Source: Galeopsis tetrahit | Taxonomy: Eukaryota > Streptophyta > Magnoliopsida > Lamiales > Lamiaceae | Assembly (NCBI GenBank): GCA_963675135.1 | Contig: OY776132.1 | Span: 6,014,001 to 6,078,000 of the forward strand | DNA length: 64,000 nucleotides | Reading direction: 5' to 3' | Part shown: positions 1 to 11,712 of the stretch, piece by piece | Numbering within the stretch: the first letter of the stretch is position 1 | Layout: every line of letters starts with the position of its first letter | The notes under the pieces: model-generated | The model's input: the letters and a program-made list of their open reading frames with translations, nothing else | What the model was told of the DNA's origin: nothing | The model's database searches: none | Made by a program: the position numbers and the translations under genes

Positions 1-409
1 AGATTATAAAATTATTTTAAGTAAATTTACCAATTTTAAATAATTATTTAAATAAATTGTTAAAATACATTTGTTAGTTTTATAATTTTAGTGATATTAC
101 CAAAATTTTAATTTGATATTAAGCTTTTGGTTGTGTTTTAAGGGATGTGTGACTTTCACGCAATTTTCTTCTGTTAAAACAAACATAAATTTAATATGAG
201 ACTAAAAGTATATGAAAAATGGTCGAAAGTGGTTTAATTTTATTCTTACAGGATCAAAAGTGAAATATTTAACGGTTTATGCAATTTTCATCAGTTAAAA
301 CTAAAGGAAATAAACTACAGGACCAAAAATGCATGAAAAAGGATCGAAAGTGATTTGAACTTATTCTTACAGGACCAAAAGTGCAATTTTCCCCTAATCC
401 CGAATCTAA
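1..409. other. AT-rich flank with repeat-like end
   Basis: No gene is visible. Three imperfect copies of a phrase like 'ggaccaaaagtgcaatttt' occur near 250, 320 and 375, ending in 'attttcccc' at about 397. This ending resembles the outer end of the MULE-type terminal repeat at 41430-41448. The stretch may therefore be the right end of a similar element whose left end lies outside the window. I cannot see a target-site duplication, so this is only a suggestion. Confidence 0.3.
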
Positions 410-598
410 ACGGTCTAGACGGACGCCCTCGTAGAAGACTTCGACTAAGTCTATGGTTGTAGACCAGAGAAAAATATTTGTCTTGCAACGTCCATATGGC
501 GACTGTTTCGCCTTCGCCTTTAATGCCGTCTAAAAGCAGAGAAACATAGTAGAGACATCCATTTGAGACATGCAGTAAGTGTCTATCAGAATAAGAGT
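410..598 (-). pseudogene. F-box gene 3' tail, frame-broken
   Basis: This stretch continues the minus-strand F-box gene past the TAA at 599. It is homologous at DNA level to the F-box tails at 42154-42435 and 63337-63527; shared blocks are 'gtagagacatcc' near 550, 'gtctagacggacgccctcgtagaag' type sequence near 412-440, and the Leu-rich end read from the minus strand. In this copy the frame is shifted relative to the other two, so the ORF of the upstream half stops at 599 and the homologous tail is not translated in frame. Either this is decay, or an intron removes the shift. Confidence 0.5.
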
Positions 599-921
599 TT
601 ATATATTGATTTGGAAGTCTTGGGGGATTCCAAATTGCATTCTACAAACCCTATCGTCCAACTCAAAGGAGAAAACTCCATTAAAATAAGTATCTTTCGT
701 GTAGATCATGTTTCTGTAGTGTAAAGCAGGAGAACCAAAGTCAAATAAACTCCCATATATTGGAACCTCGTAAACATTCCATATTCCACTACTTTTTGAG
801 TCGAAAACCGCCATTCGGCCAACTCTGGGAGGATTAATACTGTTGCATATTCCCACACAAATAATCTTGTAATGAATCGATATGGTAGGATCGAATTCTA
901 AATGAAACTGTTTAAAGTCAC
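599..921 (-). pseudogene. F-box gene, C-terminal half (F-box-associated domain), severed by Ty3 insertion
   Basis: This is the 3' half of an F-box protein gene, reading 'SDFKQFHLEFD', then 'MAVFDSKSSGIWNVYEVP' and 'VCRMQFGIPQDF' before a stop at 599-601. The style matches plant F-box-associated (FBA) C-terminal regions, which recruit substrates to SCF ubiquitin ligases. The 5' half lies at 13008-13424; 12,086 bp of Ty3 element separates them. The Ser-Asp codons at the break are present on both sides because the element duplicated GTCAC (917-921 and 13008-13012), and the frame is the same on both sides. The gene was therefore still open here when it was hit, as far as can be read. It is now split and cannot make the full protein. 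Confidence 0.75.
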
Positions 922-1641
922 TGTTATACCTAGTCAAAGAAGTCAATCTTTGACAAGTCAATCCTAGTCACCAGCTTACGTGGCGAGGACCAGTCAACAA
1001 AGTCGTGCGACGACTACTCAACAAGACCAAGAAAATGTAATAGAATAAATGTATTTAATATGTTTAAGTGCTCGCTCAAAGATGTTGGCGAGCACATGTT
1101 TTAGTTAGCTGCTCGCCCAAGTGTGTGGCGAGCACGCGTCTATTATAGCTAGAGAAAGTCTAAGTGTTGAAGCCTTGGGAGACAGCATGGAGCGTGGCGA
1201 CCACACTCCTCGAAATGGTCCTCCGGCGACCATCGTAGCTCAGCTCCTCGGCATCTCGGCGAGGACGAGCACCAGAGGCGGTTTAGCATTAAATGCGCCA
1301 TCAAATCACCTTTTCGGGCAGAAGACAGGTCCAATGAGGGCGTGCCACGTGTAAAGGGCGGGCAGACCCCAGAAACCACTATATAATGCCTAAAAGGGGC
1401 TCATTTGTACACAAGTTACCCCATTCCTACAAATCACTCCCAACCCAAAGCAATAAACACTCCCAAGCTTTAGCTTCTCCAAGAAGCTACTTTTGGTGTT
1501 CTTCTTTGTTCTTCATTAGATCATCAAGATCATCACATAAATACTCCTTAAACACGTAATAAACCCCCGATCATTATACATGTTTGTCTCGTGCTAACAA
1601 ATAGTCCACATCCGATTCAACCATCAAAAGCACGTACAACA
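922..1641 (+). repeat. 5' LTR of Ty3 element 1
   Basis: A 720-bp LTR that begins TGTTATACC and ends CAACA. It is nearly identical to 12279-13007. It contains a palindromic G-box CACGTG (1346-1351) and a TATA box TATATAA (1380-1386), followed by transcribed leader sequence. Short 77-codon open frames inside both LTRs are not thought to be genes. Confidence 0.93.
1346..1386 (+). promoter_or_regulatory. LTR promoter: G-box and TATA box
   Basis: CACGTG at 1346-1351 within 'gccacgtgtaaagg' is a bZIP/bHLH-type G-box. TATATAA at 1380-1386 lies about 30 bp downstream and is the likely core promoter, so transcription would start near 1410-1420. The same arrangement recurs in the 3' LTR (12703-12708 and 12737-12743), from which transcription would run into the broken F-box gene as antisense. 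Confidence 0.6.
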
Positions 1642-1643
1642 TT

Positions 1644-1661
1644 TGGCGCTAGAAGGAGGGG
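1644..1661 (+). other. Primer-binding site of Ty3 element 1
   Basis: The sequence tggcgctagaaggagggg begins three bases after the LTR end, the position where the tRNA primer anneals to start minus-strand DNA synthesis. It starts with TGG, as expected for pairing with a tRNA CCA end. I cannot assign the tRNA from memory. Confidence 0.7.
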
Positions 1662-2001
1662 TCCTTTTACGTGTTCTTCATCTCAGTTTCGTCCGATCAT
1701 CGAGCGATCGGTTAGCAAACTCCGTTTTTCAGGTTTTAATCGGTAGTTCCACCGTTTAAAGCTTTATTTACATATTTTAGTGTTCTTCGTGTTCTTGAAT
1801 ATTTGCGATATTTGAGACATATTTTGGAGTTTGATCTCCTTGTAACTTTGTTTTTGAGTTTCTTTTGTTATTACTTTACTTCGAAAGTAGTTATAATAGC
1901 ACGTTCTTCTGCGTAAGAACTCAAATCTTTCGTTTTTAAGCGTCGAAAGCTTAAGAACAGTCATATCTTTGTAATAATCTCCAGGAGACACTCTTTAAAC
2001 G

Positions 2002-5000
2002 ATGTCTCATCATACTCCACAAGACGGAATCTTACCACCCGGAGGGAACGAACCCCCTCCATTGCGGCCGGTAAATCCTTTCGCCAACTTGAACATGGGG
2101 GACATTCTGAATGATCCCCAACATTTGAAAGATCTCTGTGACTACCTCACGGAGAAGAAGAGGCAGAACGAGGAGCTGGAGAAGGCCAAAGATGAGGCCT
2201 TCGACAAAGCTCGTAAAGCCAAGGGGAATGAAGACGACAACCGTTCCTATCACTCCAACTCTGTTCACCCCCAAGACAGAGGAAAAAACAAAGTTGACGA
2301 GCACTCCCATAATAGCCACACGGGAGACTCGCGACACCGAAATTCGGTTTTCAACCGGATGAATGATAAAGATAGAAGGGCTCCTCGCCGAGTGCCCTTC
2401 AATGTGGATGGCCGACTAGGCAGGGCCGACCACCGAGATCGCGCTGATAAGAGAGATCAGGGCGACAGAGTCTCAGCTCTTGATCGAGTGGGACAAGGGA
2501 AAGATTCGCGAGCTCCGGCGAAGAGTTATCGCAGCCACCATTCTGACAGGCACTCTCCCAGGCGATCACGTCATGATGATCGCCCGGCCGCATCCCAAGG
2601 GAGCCGACGCGACGAGGACGTCGTTCCCAAACCACAGACTGCCGAGAAGGGGCAAATCGCCCAGTTCCTCGAAACCCAAAAACTGATGAAGTTAGAGATG
2701 GATGCTCTGCGAGCAGAGGTGGTCGCCTCGAAGCAAGGGACCACTCCACCAATAACACTGCCCGCACCTCCACTAAGTGTTGCAATTCTCACCGCCCCCA
2801 TCCAAAGGAAAATTCAGATGCCCTCCATGGGGGCATACGATGGGATGTCCGACCCCAGAGTACACTTGTCCAAGTACTCCAACTATATGGCCTCAATCGG
2901 GGCAACGGACGCCACCCAATGCAGAAACTTCTCCCTAACCTTGGGAGACCGGGCTCATCGTTGGTACACAACTTTGAGTGCCGGATCTATCACCTCATTC
3001 CATGAGCTGGGACAATACTTTCTGACCTACTACGGGTCCATTGCTGCTCGCCCTGCCTCAAAGCAGCGTTTGGCAAACGTTCGACAGTCCCTAAACGAAT
3101 CGGGCAAGGACTTCATCGAGCGCTTTGATAGGCTGGTGATCGATGGGGAGGCCGTGAACGATGAGACAAAGCTGATCTCAGCTGTTTCCGGTCTGAGGAT
3201 ATGTACCAAGCTCTGGGAATCTATCCATCTTACTTTCCCAGTTTCTTATGCGGACTTCCGCACGAGGGCTGGGAACTTCATTCAAATGGAGGAAATAATG
3301 GACGCCGCCAAGGCTAACGAGCAGCCGGAGGCGTCCAAGAGGGTCTGGCCCAAGAAAAATACAAACACTGGGGAGTCGTCCCAGCCCAAGAAGGCGACCA
3401 CTCAAGCTGGCAGTGCTCGCCCAGCGAACTTCAGGCCTTTCGAGGAGTCTCCTGAGATCATCCAGTTCAGAGAATCTCTCTCTCTTGATCCCAGGGGCAT
3501 TTTCAATGCAGTCAGGGGAAAAAATCTGCTCCCCCATGCCAAGCCAATGCATACGAGTGATGAGAACCTCGATGGTAGTAAATTCTGTGACTACCACAAC
3601 TCCATCGGCCACCACACCAATGGGTGCCGAGACTTGGTGAGAAACCTTTTCAAGCTGTACAATGAGGGCAAGCTCGCCCAGTTCATCAAGCCTTTTGGAA
3701 ATGGCGACAATAGGGGGAAGAAACGTCGCGATGACGGCGACGACCTGCGCCAACAGTTGAATCGTCCCAAGCTAACTCCTCCCATGCCACACAATCCAGG
3801 TGGCGACATCGATAACGTGGGCGGAGCCTGTAATGTGATAGAAGGCCCCTTGGGGGGAACCCAGTCCGGGACCGCTCTGTCTGTTCGCCGAGCTCAGAGT
3901 GAACAGCGAGCACTTAACAATGTGCATCAGGTGTGCGTCGCTCCGACTGCCGAGAAGCCTCCATCTCACCAAATCCTTTTCTCGGACGACGACCTGAACG
4001 GCGTGGTGTACCCAAACAATGATGCTTTGGTCATCACGGGGAAGATTATGGGAACCAATGTCCATCGCCTGATGGTCGACACCGGGGCATACACCAACAT
4101 CCTTTTCAAGCATACTTTGGATGCTCTCGGTGGATATCCGGAATACATCGAGCCTTGCGATGATATAATCGTAGGTTTTGGGGATACGCGTAACCATCCC
4201 ATGGGGAAAATCAGACTATCCCTGGAGCTGGCATCATCAAAAGAGCCAACAATGCATCACACTCGGCAGCTCGACTTTATGATCGTAGACATGCCATCAT
4301 CCTACAACGCTTTCCTCGGCCGTCCTTTCCTCAACGAGTTCAAGGCGGCCGCTTCTACTTATTATTACTGTGTAAAATTTGCAACCCCGGCGGGAGTTAT
4401 AACCGTCAAGGGCGATCAGACGCGGGCGAGGGAGTGTCTCGTCCGTTTTGCAAAGCGTCATTCTAAGGAAAGTACTATGGTTGGAAAGTATATTGAGTGT
4501 CAAACACAAACAGAACAAGTGAACTACTTGGAAGGTCTTCCTAGCAAGTACCGAAAGATTGAAGTTGGGGAGTGCAGTCGTAGTTCCGACGACCACCAAG
4601 TGGAGGCAAACGAGCACGCCTCCATGGAAGTGGACGACCACACCCCAATGGATATCGACGAGCAGACAGATTCGGGCGACCAGCTCCCCAACGACCAGAT
4701 TCCAGAAAACATTCCAGATCTGGAGCCTAGGTTAGGCTTTGAGCCGGAGTTCGGAATCGAGGACCCTCGTTGGAAGGAGCCTAAAGAACGGGCAACTTCA
4801 GCGGAGGACCTTGAAACCATTCATTTAAACGAAGCTCGTCCAGAACTCGAGGTATTCATTGGTTCGAATTTACCAGAACATTTGCGATCAGACATGGTCG
4901 CATTTTTGAAAGAAAACATCGGTGCATTCGCCTGGTCGCACGAGGATATGGTGGGCATTCCCACGAATCATGCCTGCCACAGATTGAATATTGATCCAGC

Positions 5001-5025
5001 AAGGAGACCTATCACCCAAAAATGA
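2002..5025 (+). pseudogene. gag and protease part of Ty3 element 1 gag-pol, ending at an in-frame TGA
   Basis: The frame opens at ATG 2002 and reads 1007 codons to TGA at 5023-5025. Residues about 1-270 are charged and basic. A retrotransposon gag (capsid) domain follows at about 272-430 (VHLSKYSNYM, HRWYTTL, SKQRLANVRQ). A Cys/His motif FCDYHNSIGHHTNGC lies near 526 and an aspartic protease with DTGAYTN near 690. The tail reaches the start of the reverse transcriptase region (AWSHEDMVGI). The same frame stays open beyond the TGA up to 8001, so this is one polyprotein with a single nonsense codon. The related element 2 lacks this stop because it lacks that short segment. A CpG C-to-T change is the simplest origin, but that is inference. 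Confidence 0.85.
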
Positions 5026-8001
5026 AGGAAATTTGGGCCTGATAAATATGCGGCTTTGGCGGTCGAAGTCAAGAAATTGATCGACAATAAATTAATCGAG
5101 AAAACTGGAACTGATCCCGAGTGGTTGGCCAATCCAGTGCTCGTAAAAAAGACGATCGGGTCGTGGAGATTGTGTATAGACTTCACAGATCTAAACGATG
5201 CCTGTCCGAAAGATCACTTTCCGATGCCCCACATTGATCACCTAGTAGACAATACAGCGAGGCACGAGATGTTAACTTTCATGGATGCTTTCGCGGGCTA
5301 CCATCAGATCGCGATGCATCCCGACGACCAGCGACATACGGCCTTCATGAAGGCCACCGAAATGTACAGCTGGAAAAGAATGCCTTTCGATTTGAAAAAC
5401 GCGGGGGCAACATACCAAAGACTGGTAAACAAAATGTTTGAGAAACACATCGGCGAGATGGTGGAGGTGTATATCGACGACATCGTTGTCAAAAGCTTGC
5501 GGAAAGAGGATCACCTACACCACCTTGCCATGACATTCGATATCCTAAGAGAATACAACATGAAGTTAAATCCGAAAAAATGCAGTTTTGGTGTTAGCTC
5601 AGGAAAATTTCTGGGGCACTTGGTTAGCCAGCGGGGCATCGAGGCGAATCCGAGTAAAATTCAAGCAGTCAATAACATGCAAAGCCCAAGGAACGTGAAA
5701 GAAGTACAGAGGTTGACAGGATGCCTTGCATCGCTGAACAGATTTATTGCACGAACGGGCGATCGTTGCAAACCTTTTTTCGATGCTCTGAAAAAAGGGA
5801 GGTTCGAATGGACCGATGAATGTGAGAAAGCTTTCGAAAAGCTAAAGGAATACCTATTGGATCCGAAGGTCCTATCTAAGCCAGTCCCCGACGAAATTTT
5901 GTATCTATACTTGGCGGCCACTGACTGTGCGATCAGTTCAGTGCTCGTCCGAGCTGAGGGGAGCACACATCTGCCTATCTACTACGTAAGTCAAACACTG
6001 AGAGATGCGGAGTTGAGATATACTCCAATGGAAAAATTGGCATATGCACTAGTCATGAGCGTCAGAAAACTAAGGCAATACCTGTTCGACCACGAGGTGG
6101 TCGTCCTCACAACTTTTCCTCTCCGACGAGCACTGCATCGTCCGGATACCACTGGAAGACTTTTGAAATGGTCGGTGGAAATAGGGCAATTTGGGCTCAC
6201 CTATGCACCTAGAACGGCAATCAAGGGACAAGTGCTGGCAGAATTCATTGTAGAGCTCACTTTCCCGGAGAAATTGGACGAGGGAATCGAACTTCCTTGG
6301 ACACTGTTCGTCGATGGCTCGTCGACGAGCACCAAAGCAGGGGCAGGAATCGTCCTCACCAGCCCAACCGGACAGACGTTTGCTTCGGCGATCGAGTTCG
6401 AGTATCGGGCGACCAACAACGAAGCAGAGTACGAGGCTCTGGTTGCAGGAATCAAGATGGCTATGGCCGTGGGCGCCAGAAAACTGAAAATTTTTTCTAA
6501 CTCTCAGCTGGTTGTATGTCAAATTACGGGCGACTACGAGGCTCGCGGCGATCAAATGATAAAATATCAAGAGCTAGTGAAAGGATTACTCGAGCAATTT
6601 GATCAATTCCACATCGAGCAAATCCCTAGGGAGGAGAATACGCAAGCAGATGCGTTAGCTCGGCTGGCCACTTCAGAGGGGGAGGCAATATTTTCAGAAG
6701 CAACCATCACTAAAATTTCTTCCCCATCGGTGAACAGAGGTCAAATTTTGCAGGTTGAAGCGACCAGCGACGAGGAATGGAGATCGCCGATCACCAGGTA
6801 CATCAAGACCGGCGAGCTCCCGGCAGACAAAGTGAAGGCAACCAGATTGCAACTCAGATCCGCAAGGTACACAATTATTGGCGACCAGCTGTACAAACGG
6901 GGTTTTTCAATGCCTTTATTGAGATGCCTCGGAGAAGACGAAGTGAAGATCGTCATGCACGAAATCCACGATGGATCATGTGGAAATCATACAGGGGGGC
7001 AAGCGCTCGCTTTAAAGATCATGAGGCAAGGCTACTTTTGGCCAACACTGAAGAAGGATGCAATTCATTACGCCCAGGCGTGCAAGAGATGTCAAGCTTT
7101 TGCACCCGCCATTCACTCACCTCCAGACGAGCTCATCTCCGTCTACAGCTCTTGGCCCTTCGCGAAGTGGGGCATCGACATCATCGGACCTTTCCCGCCT
7201 GGCGTCGGGGGGGTAACTTTCGTAGTCGTAGCAGTCGATTACTTCACCAAGTGGACCGAAGCGAAGGCATTAAAGACCATCACAACGGCCCAGATGACAA
7301 GCTTCATTTGGAAAAACATAATTTGCAAGTTCAGCCTACCACGAGCAATAGTTACGGACAACGGACGTCAGTTCACAAGTCAAGACATGCTGGATTTCTG
7401 CTCAGAGTGGAACATCAAGAAACTTTTTTCAACACCCTATCATCCACAATCAAATGGTCAAGTAGAGGCGATCAACAAAATCATCAAGCACACCTTGAAA
7501 GCTAAGCTAGATGGATTGAAGGGCAAATGGGCGGACGAGCTGCACATGGTTCTGTGGGCATATCGGACGACCATGAGGAATTCTACTGGTGAAACTCCGT
7601 TCGCGCTCGCGTTCGGAACCGAAGATGTCATACCAGCAGAGGGACAGGTCCCCACTTTTCGAGTGGCAAATTACGACGAGCAGTTGAATAACAATGCACA
7701 GCTCTCCGACTTGGACTTCCTAGAAGAGCGAAGGCTAACAGCGGACGAGAAGAACGTGGTGTACAAGCAAAGGTCAGAACGCTACTACAACACCAAAGTA
7801 CGTGCTCGCCAATTCACTATCGGCCAGCTCGTACTTCGGCGGGCGACGGAGCAGTCCATTGGCATACTTGGCCCGACTTGGGAGGGTCCATACCGAATAA
7901 CGCGTACACTCCTGAACGGATCGTACGAGCTAGAAGATCTCGAGGGCAAGCCAAGCAAGTACCCATGGAACGCGGTCAAGCTGAAGAAGTATTATCAGTA
8001 A
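5026..8001 (+). pseudogene. pol of Ty3 element 1 (RT, RNase H, second RNase H, integrase)
   Basis: This is the same frame as gag-protease, after the TGA at 5023. The reverse transcriptase has its YIDD active site at about 5470-5481. The normally conserved Gly of the 'PFGLKNA' box is Asp here (5388-5390), while element 2 keeps Gly. A first RNase H region lies around 5900-6130. A second, plant-type RNase H starts at LFVDGSS (about 6307) and ends at QADALARLAT; its third acidic position reads IFSNS (AAC, 6499-6501), where element 2 has IFSDS. Integrase follows with an HHCC finger (HEIHDG to CKRC, about 6955-7095), the D,D,E core (WGIDIIGPF, IVTDNGRQF, SNGQVEAINK) and a C-terminal GPYRI module. 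It ends with TAA at 7999-8001. The two substitutions suggest reduced or lost enzyme activity. Confidence 0.85.
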
Positions 8002-8140
8002 GTTTTTAATTTCTTTATAAATGTATAGTTTGTATCTAGTCATCATTTCAATACAAGTCAAGAATTTTAAATTTCCATCAAGTGTTAGATAAGTTTGAAT
8101 TTTTAGACAAGGCTCTGCGTAGCCATCTAGGAAACATAAT
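8002..8140. other. Spacer after pol in Ty3 element 1
   Basis: Non-coding spacer between the end of pol and the tandem repeat block. A related spacer follows pol in element 2 (32544-32672), so it belongs to the element rather than the host. Confidence 0.6.
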
Positions 8141-8649
8141 ACGAGCACTCTTTCTTAACGATGCTCGCAAGGTAGTGGCGACGACGATCACTACCTATCA
8201 AACAAAAAGAGTTCAACCGACGAATGGTTAACTCCAAAAGACGAGCACTCTTTCTTAAAGATGCTCGCAAGGTAGTGGCGACGACGATCACTACCTATCA
8301 AACAAAAAAGAGTTCAACAGACGAATGGTTAACTCCAAAAGACGAGCACTCTTTCTTAAAGATGCTCGCAAGGTAGTGGCGATGACGATCACTACCTATC
8401 AAACAAAAAAGAGTTCAACCGACGAATGGTTAACTCCAAAAGACGAGCACTCTTTCTTAAAAATGCTCGCAAGGTAGTGGCGACGACGATCACTACCTAT
8501 CAAACAAAAAAGAGTTCAACCGACGAATGGTTAACTCTAAAAGACGAGCACTCTTTCTTAAAGATGCTCGCAAGGCTAAAGACGAGCACTCTTTCTTAAA
8601 GATGCTCGCAAAGCAAAGACGAGCACTCTTCCGCAAAGATGCTCGCAAT
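8141..8649 (+). repeat. 100-bp tandem repeat block in the 3' region of Ty3 element 1
   Basis: Units begin 'acgagcactctttcttaa' at 8141, 8241, 8342, 8443 and 8544, a period of 100-101 bp. Shortened units of 37-38 bp follow at 8582 and 8619. Each full unit carries 'gatgctcgcaaggtagtgg' and 'gagttcaaccgacgaatgg'. Tandem arrays behind pol are a known trait of Tat elements and can seed genomic satellites. Element 2 has only about two degenerate units at 32673-32858. Confidence 0.9.
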
Positions 8650-8876
8650 AAAAGGAGTTTCAAAAGACAAGTACTTATTAAAAAATGCTTGTAAAAATTA
8701 ATCATAACATAAATCGAAAAGCAGTGACGAGGACGATCACTCAATATTAAACAAAGTAAACAAACACATCATAAGCAAAAAGTTCCATTCATTGAAAAGC
8801 CTTGAAAGACTGAAATTACAAAGAGGCCTTAGTGGCCAAGCAGTCCTAAAAAACAGAAATAAAATACAAGTAAACT
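8650..8876. other. Spacer and 3' untranslated side of the antisense gene
   Basis: AT-rich non-coding sequence between the tandem block and the stop of the minus-strand gene. It contains a decayed repeat of the 'gatgctcgcaa' motif. No gene is visible. Confidence 0.5.
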
Positions 8877-11712
8877 AAGCTACCGGAGCATTCTCCTCGG
8901 CAGGAGCATCCTGCTCGCCGGCAACTTCCTCCTCGTTCACAACCTCCACCTCGGCAGGAGCATCCTGCTCGCCTTGTTGAGTTGGGGAGCCTTGTGGAGG
9001 GTTCGAGAAAAGAACCGGAACACCCAAAAGTCGAGGGAACTGGAGTCCCAATTCCATCAAAGGAAGCAGAGGGAGTTCCATTTCCGGTTAAGGATTCTCC
9101 TTCATAAGGAGGTCGTCCAACAACCCACCGAGCGGAATCACGTCCACTTCCGGATGAACTTCCAATAATCGATGAATGAGCCCGTGGGTAGTAAGCGCCA
9201 CCGATAACATGGCCACGCCCCCAGCGAGCTCATTGGTCTCATCTCGCTCATTGGTTATGTCGACCAGTTCTTGCCGGAGAGTAGCCAACTCTTCCTCATC
9301 AGCTGCAAATTTATTTTGAAGAGTGTTTACCTCGGCGGATTTCTTTTTCAGCTCGTCCTCGGCAGTCTTGAGGCGAGCACGGAGACGTTCGATCTCTTGG
9401 AGATCTTCTTGATCTTTCTTCCGAACCATCTCAAGTTGGGCCTCAGAATCGGCCAACTTTGCCTCGAGGTCGACCACCTTCCTCTCGACGACAGCTTTAG
9501 CCTTGGCCATTTGGGTGAGCCTCGCACTCCTCTCCTCGCTGGTCTTGCGGCTCTCGGGCGATCTGGCTGGCGAGCTTCTCTATCGTATAAGACGCCCGAC
9601 TCAAATCTATGGCGACCAGTCGCGCATTCTCCAATGAGTTGTGGTTGTCCACCTCGTCGACCAGTGTGGTCATCAACGATCGAGGCAAATTCTTCACAGC
9701 CCTTAGTGCGATCGGATTCAGGGGCTCTTTGTCGACCGGATCCCGCGACCGGTAGAAGCCGAGGAGGTTCTAGTTGAAAGGTTCGACGACCCGGCAGTCG
9801 GCAACACTATTAGAGAAGAAAGAAAAAATTAGAAAAAAGTACTTGAAAATATTCTAAAGTCTCATTGATAATAAACTTACTTGGCAACCCTTGCGGCATC
9901 CCAGCCGAGAAGGGTGTTGTCTCCCTGAGCCCTCTCCCCGGCCGACGAGCTCGCTGCGATCTCTCGCGACCGAGTATTTCGGGGAGGAGGGGATGCGACT
10001 TGTGTGGGGGGAGGCGAAGAAGATCTCCTCGGCGAGATCCTCTGCTCGCCAACTGGCTCGGCCCTCTGCTCGGTAGCAGGTGGGCGAGAAGAACCCCCTC
10101 GGGTTGGTTTAGCGATCTTCTTGGGTGGAGCCCCCGAGGTCTCCGCTCCCTTCCTTTTCTTGCCGGAGCCGTCAACTACCTTGCGCTCGCGGAGCATTCT
10201 CGCTTGCTGCATCATCCTGCTCGACAGTATGCGATCAACTTCGACAGTTGGAGGAAGGTAGGTAACAACCCTTTCAGGAACCACTACTAAGAAAGAAAAG
10301 CGAAGAGTTAATACTTTACGAAGAGCAATTTCACAAAACTTGAGCAATTTCACAAATACTTAGAAATATTTTGATACCTGGAGGGAACTCTCGAGTGAAG
10401 TGATGAGGAGGTACTCTGAGACCTGCTCGCTCACGCATGCACTCCCTGTTCAGAAAGCGACAAGACCTCTCCAAGTAGCGGCGGTTTAGTACGCAACAAA
10501 CGTGATATTGGAAGATGGGTGAGAGACGGTCCTCGACAGTCTTCTTGCGAGCAGTTTCACCTACAAAAGCGAGGAGTTATTCAGTATAGACAAGAACGAG
10601 CAGAAATAAAAAAACTTACCACGAATTCTTTGATATTTAATGTCAAGGGGAATGCGAGCAGAGGAGCCATCCGGCCTCACTGGACTTTTCCAGTCCCCGG
10701 CTACCCACCACCAGTTGGTTTTCCAGTCTCTAATCTTGTTGGGAACCCCTTCAACCAACTTGAAATTATCACGGCCCCTCACGTAATAATATCCATGGCC
10801 CACCTTCTCTCCGGCCTCGGCCGCCTGAAGGAGATAGTTAATCTCTTTCGGGCTAAGCCATGTGTTCCGACATCCGTTCTCGACCGCCACCAGGCCGAAC
10901 AGTGTCAGGATTCCGATCAGATTCGAACAACCGTTCGGCAAAATCTGAGAAGGGGCCACCCCTAAGAAGTGTAAGAACCTTGAGATACTGGGGTGCAGGG
11001 GGAACCTCAACCCTGCCTCCATCATGCCGATATTGACGGCGACCATCCCTTCTGGCGGCTGGTCGGCCCTCTCATCATGGCGAGGAACAAAGAAGCAAAC
11101 GTCGGCCGACAGTTGATATTTCTTCCGGGAATTTTCTAACTGTGCCGAGGAGACTTTGCTCGCATACTCGCTCGCCTCGTAAATTGATTGGGAAGCTTCT
11201 CGGTAAGGGCGAGGAACCTCTCGAGGAAGGTATTCGCAGAAATATTTATAATAGGCCTCCCTCGAGACCTCGTCGCCATCCAAATTTTCCCTACCACTCA
11301 AAATGTCCTTTATGCTCTCCGCATATTGAACAACCTCCTCGAAGTCCTCGCGGAGACTCCTCGTCAAGGTCTCCTCGACTTGGGCAGTTTCTATCTGTTC
11401 GCCCACCCCTCGATCCAAACATTGGTCGCGCAGATCAGAACTAGTCTCACTACCACCCTCCTCGGCATCATTGCCGGCATCGTCCCTATCGGATTCGTCG
11501 AGCTCGTCGACGTCGACGTCGACGACCACTGCCTTTCCAAGATTTCGGACTCCAACATTTATAGGTTCGGGGGAGTGGATCCTAGAGTCCGAAGAGGATG
11601 CCCTCTCCATCAAGGCCAAAGCCAAACGGTCTCCGCCGCCGGAGTTTTCAGAGCCACCAACCAACGGCGGCGGACCACCATCGGAGCCACCAACGGAGCC
11701 ACCAACCTCCAT
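8875..11712 (-). pseudogene. Spliced antisense gene of Ty3 element 1 (gypsy-type plant transposon domain plus coiled coil)
   Basis: A minus-strand gene behind pol. Exon 1 is 11712-10620 (ATG at 11712, donor GGTAAGTT), exon 2 is 10560-10378 and exon 3 is about 10289-9882, each joining in frame; exon 4 runs from about 9809 to 8875. Exon 1 contains an acidic Ser/Asp/Glu-rich N-terminus, then 'EAGLRFPLHPSISRFLHFLG' and 'SQILPNG', which match the style of the PF04195 'putative gypsy type transposon' family. Exon 3 is basic and Pro/Ser-rich. Exon 4 is a coiled coil (KLADSEAQLEMVRKK, RLKTAEDELKKK). Exon 4 is broken here: a stop near 9770, a frameshift near 9500-9540 and a stop near 9084. Element 2 has an unbroken exon 4. 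The function is unknown; antisense genes in this position are known in Grande/Retand-type elements. Confidence 0.7.

Noticed and set aside
1121..1379. Short open frames of 76-77 codons on both strands of the LTR, repeated at 12478-12736
   Set aside because: They lie in the promoter/leader part of the LTR, have no domain, and are repeated only because the LTR is repeated.
2032..7979. Many open frames on the minus strand and in other frames across gag-pol of element 1
   Set aside because: They mirror the coding frame of a long conserved polyprotein and show no family motifs of their own.
8141..8649. Regular repeats that could suggest a CRISPR array
   Set aside because: The units are head-to-tail copies of about 100 bp without unique spacers, inside a plant retrotransposon.
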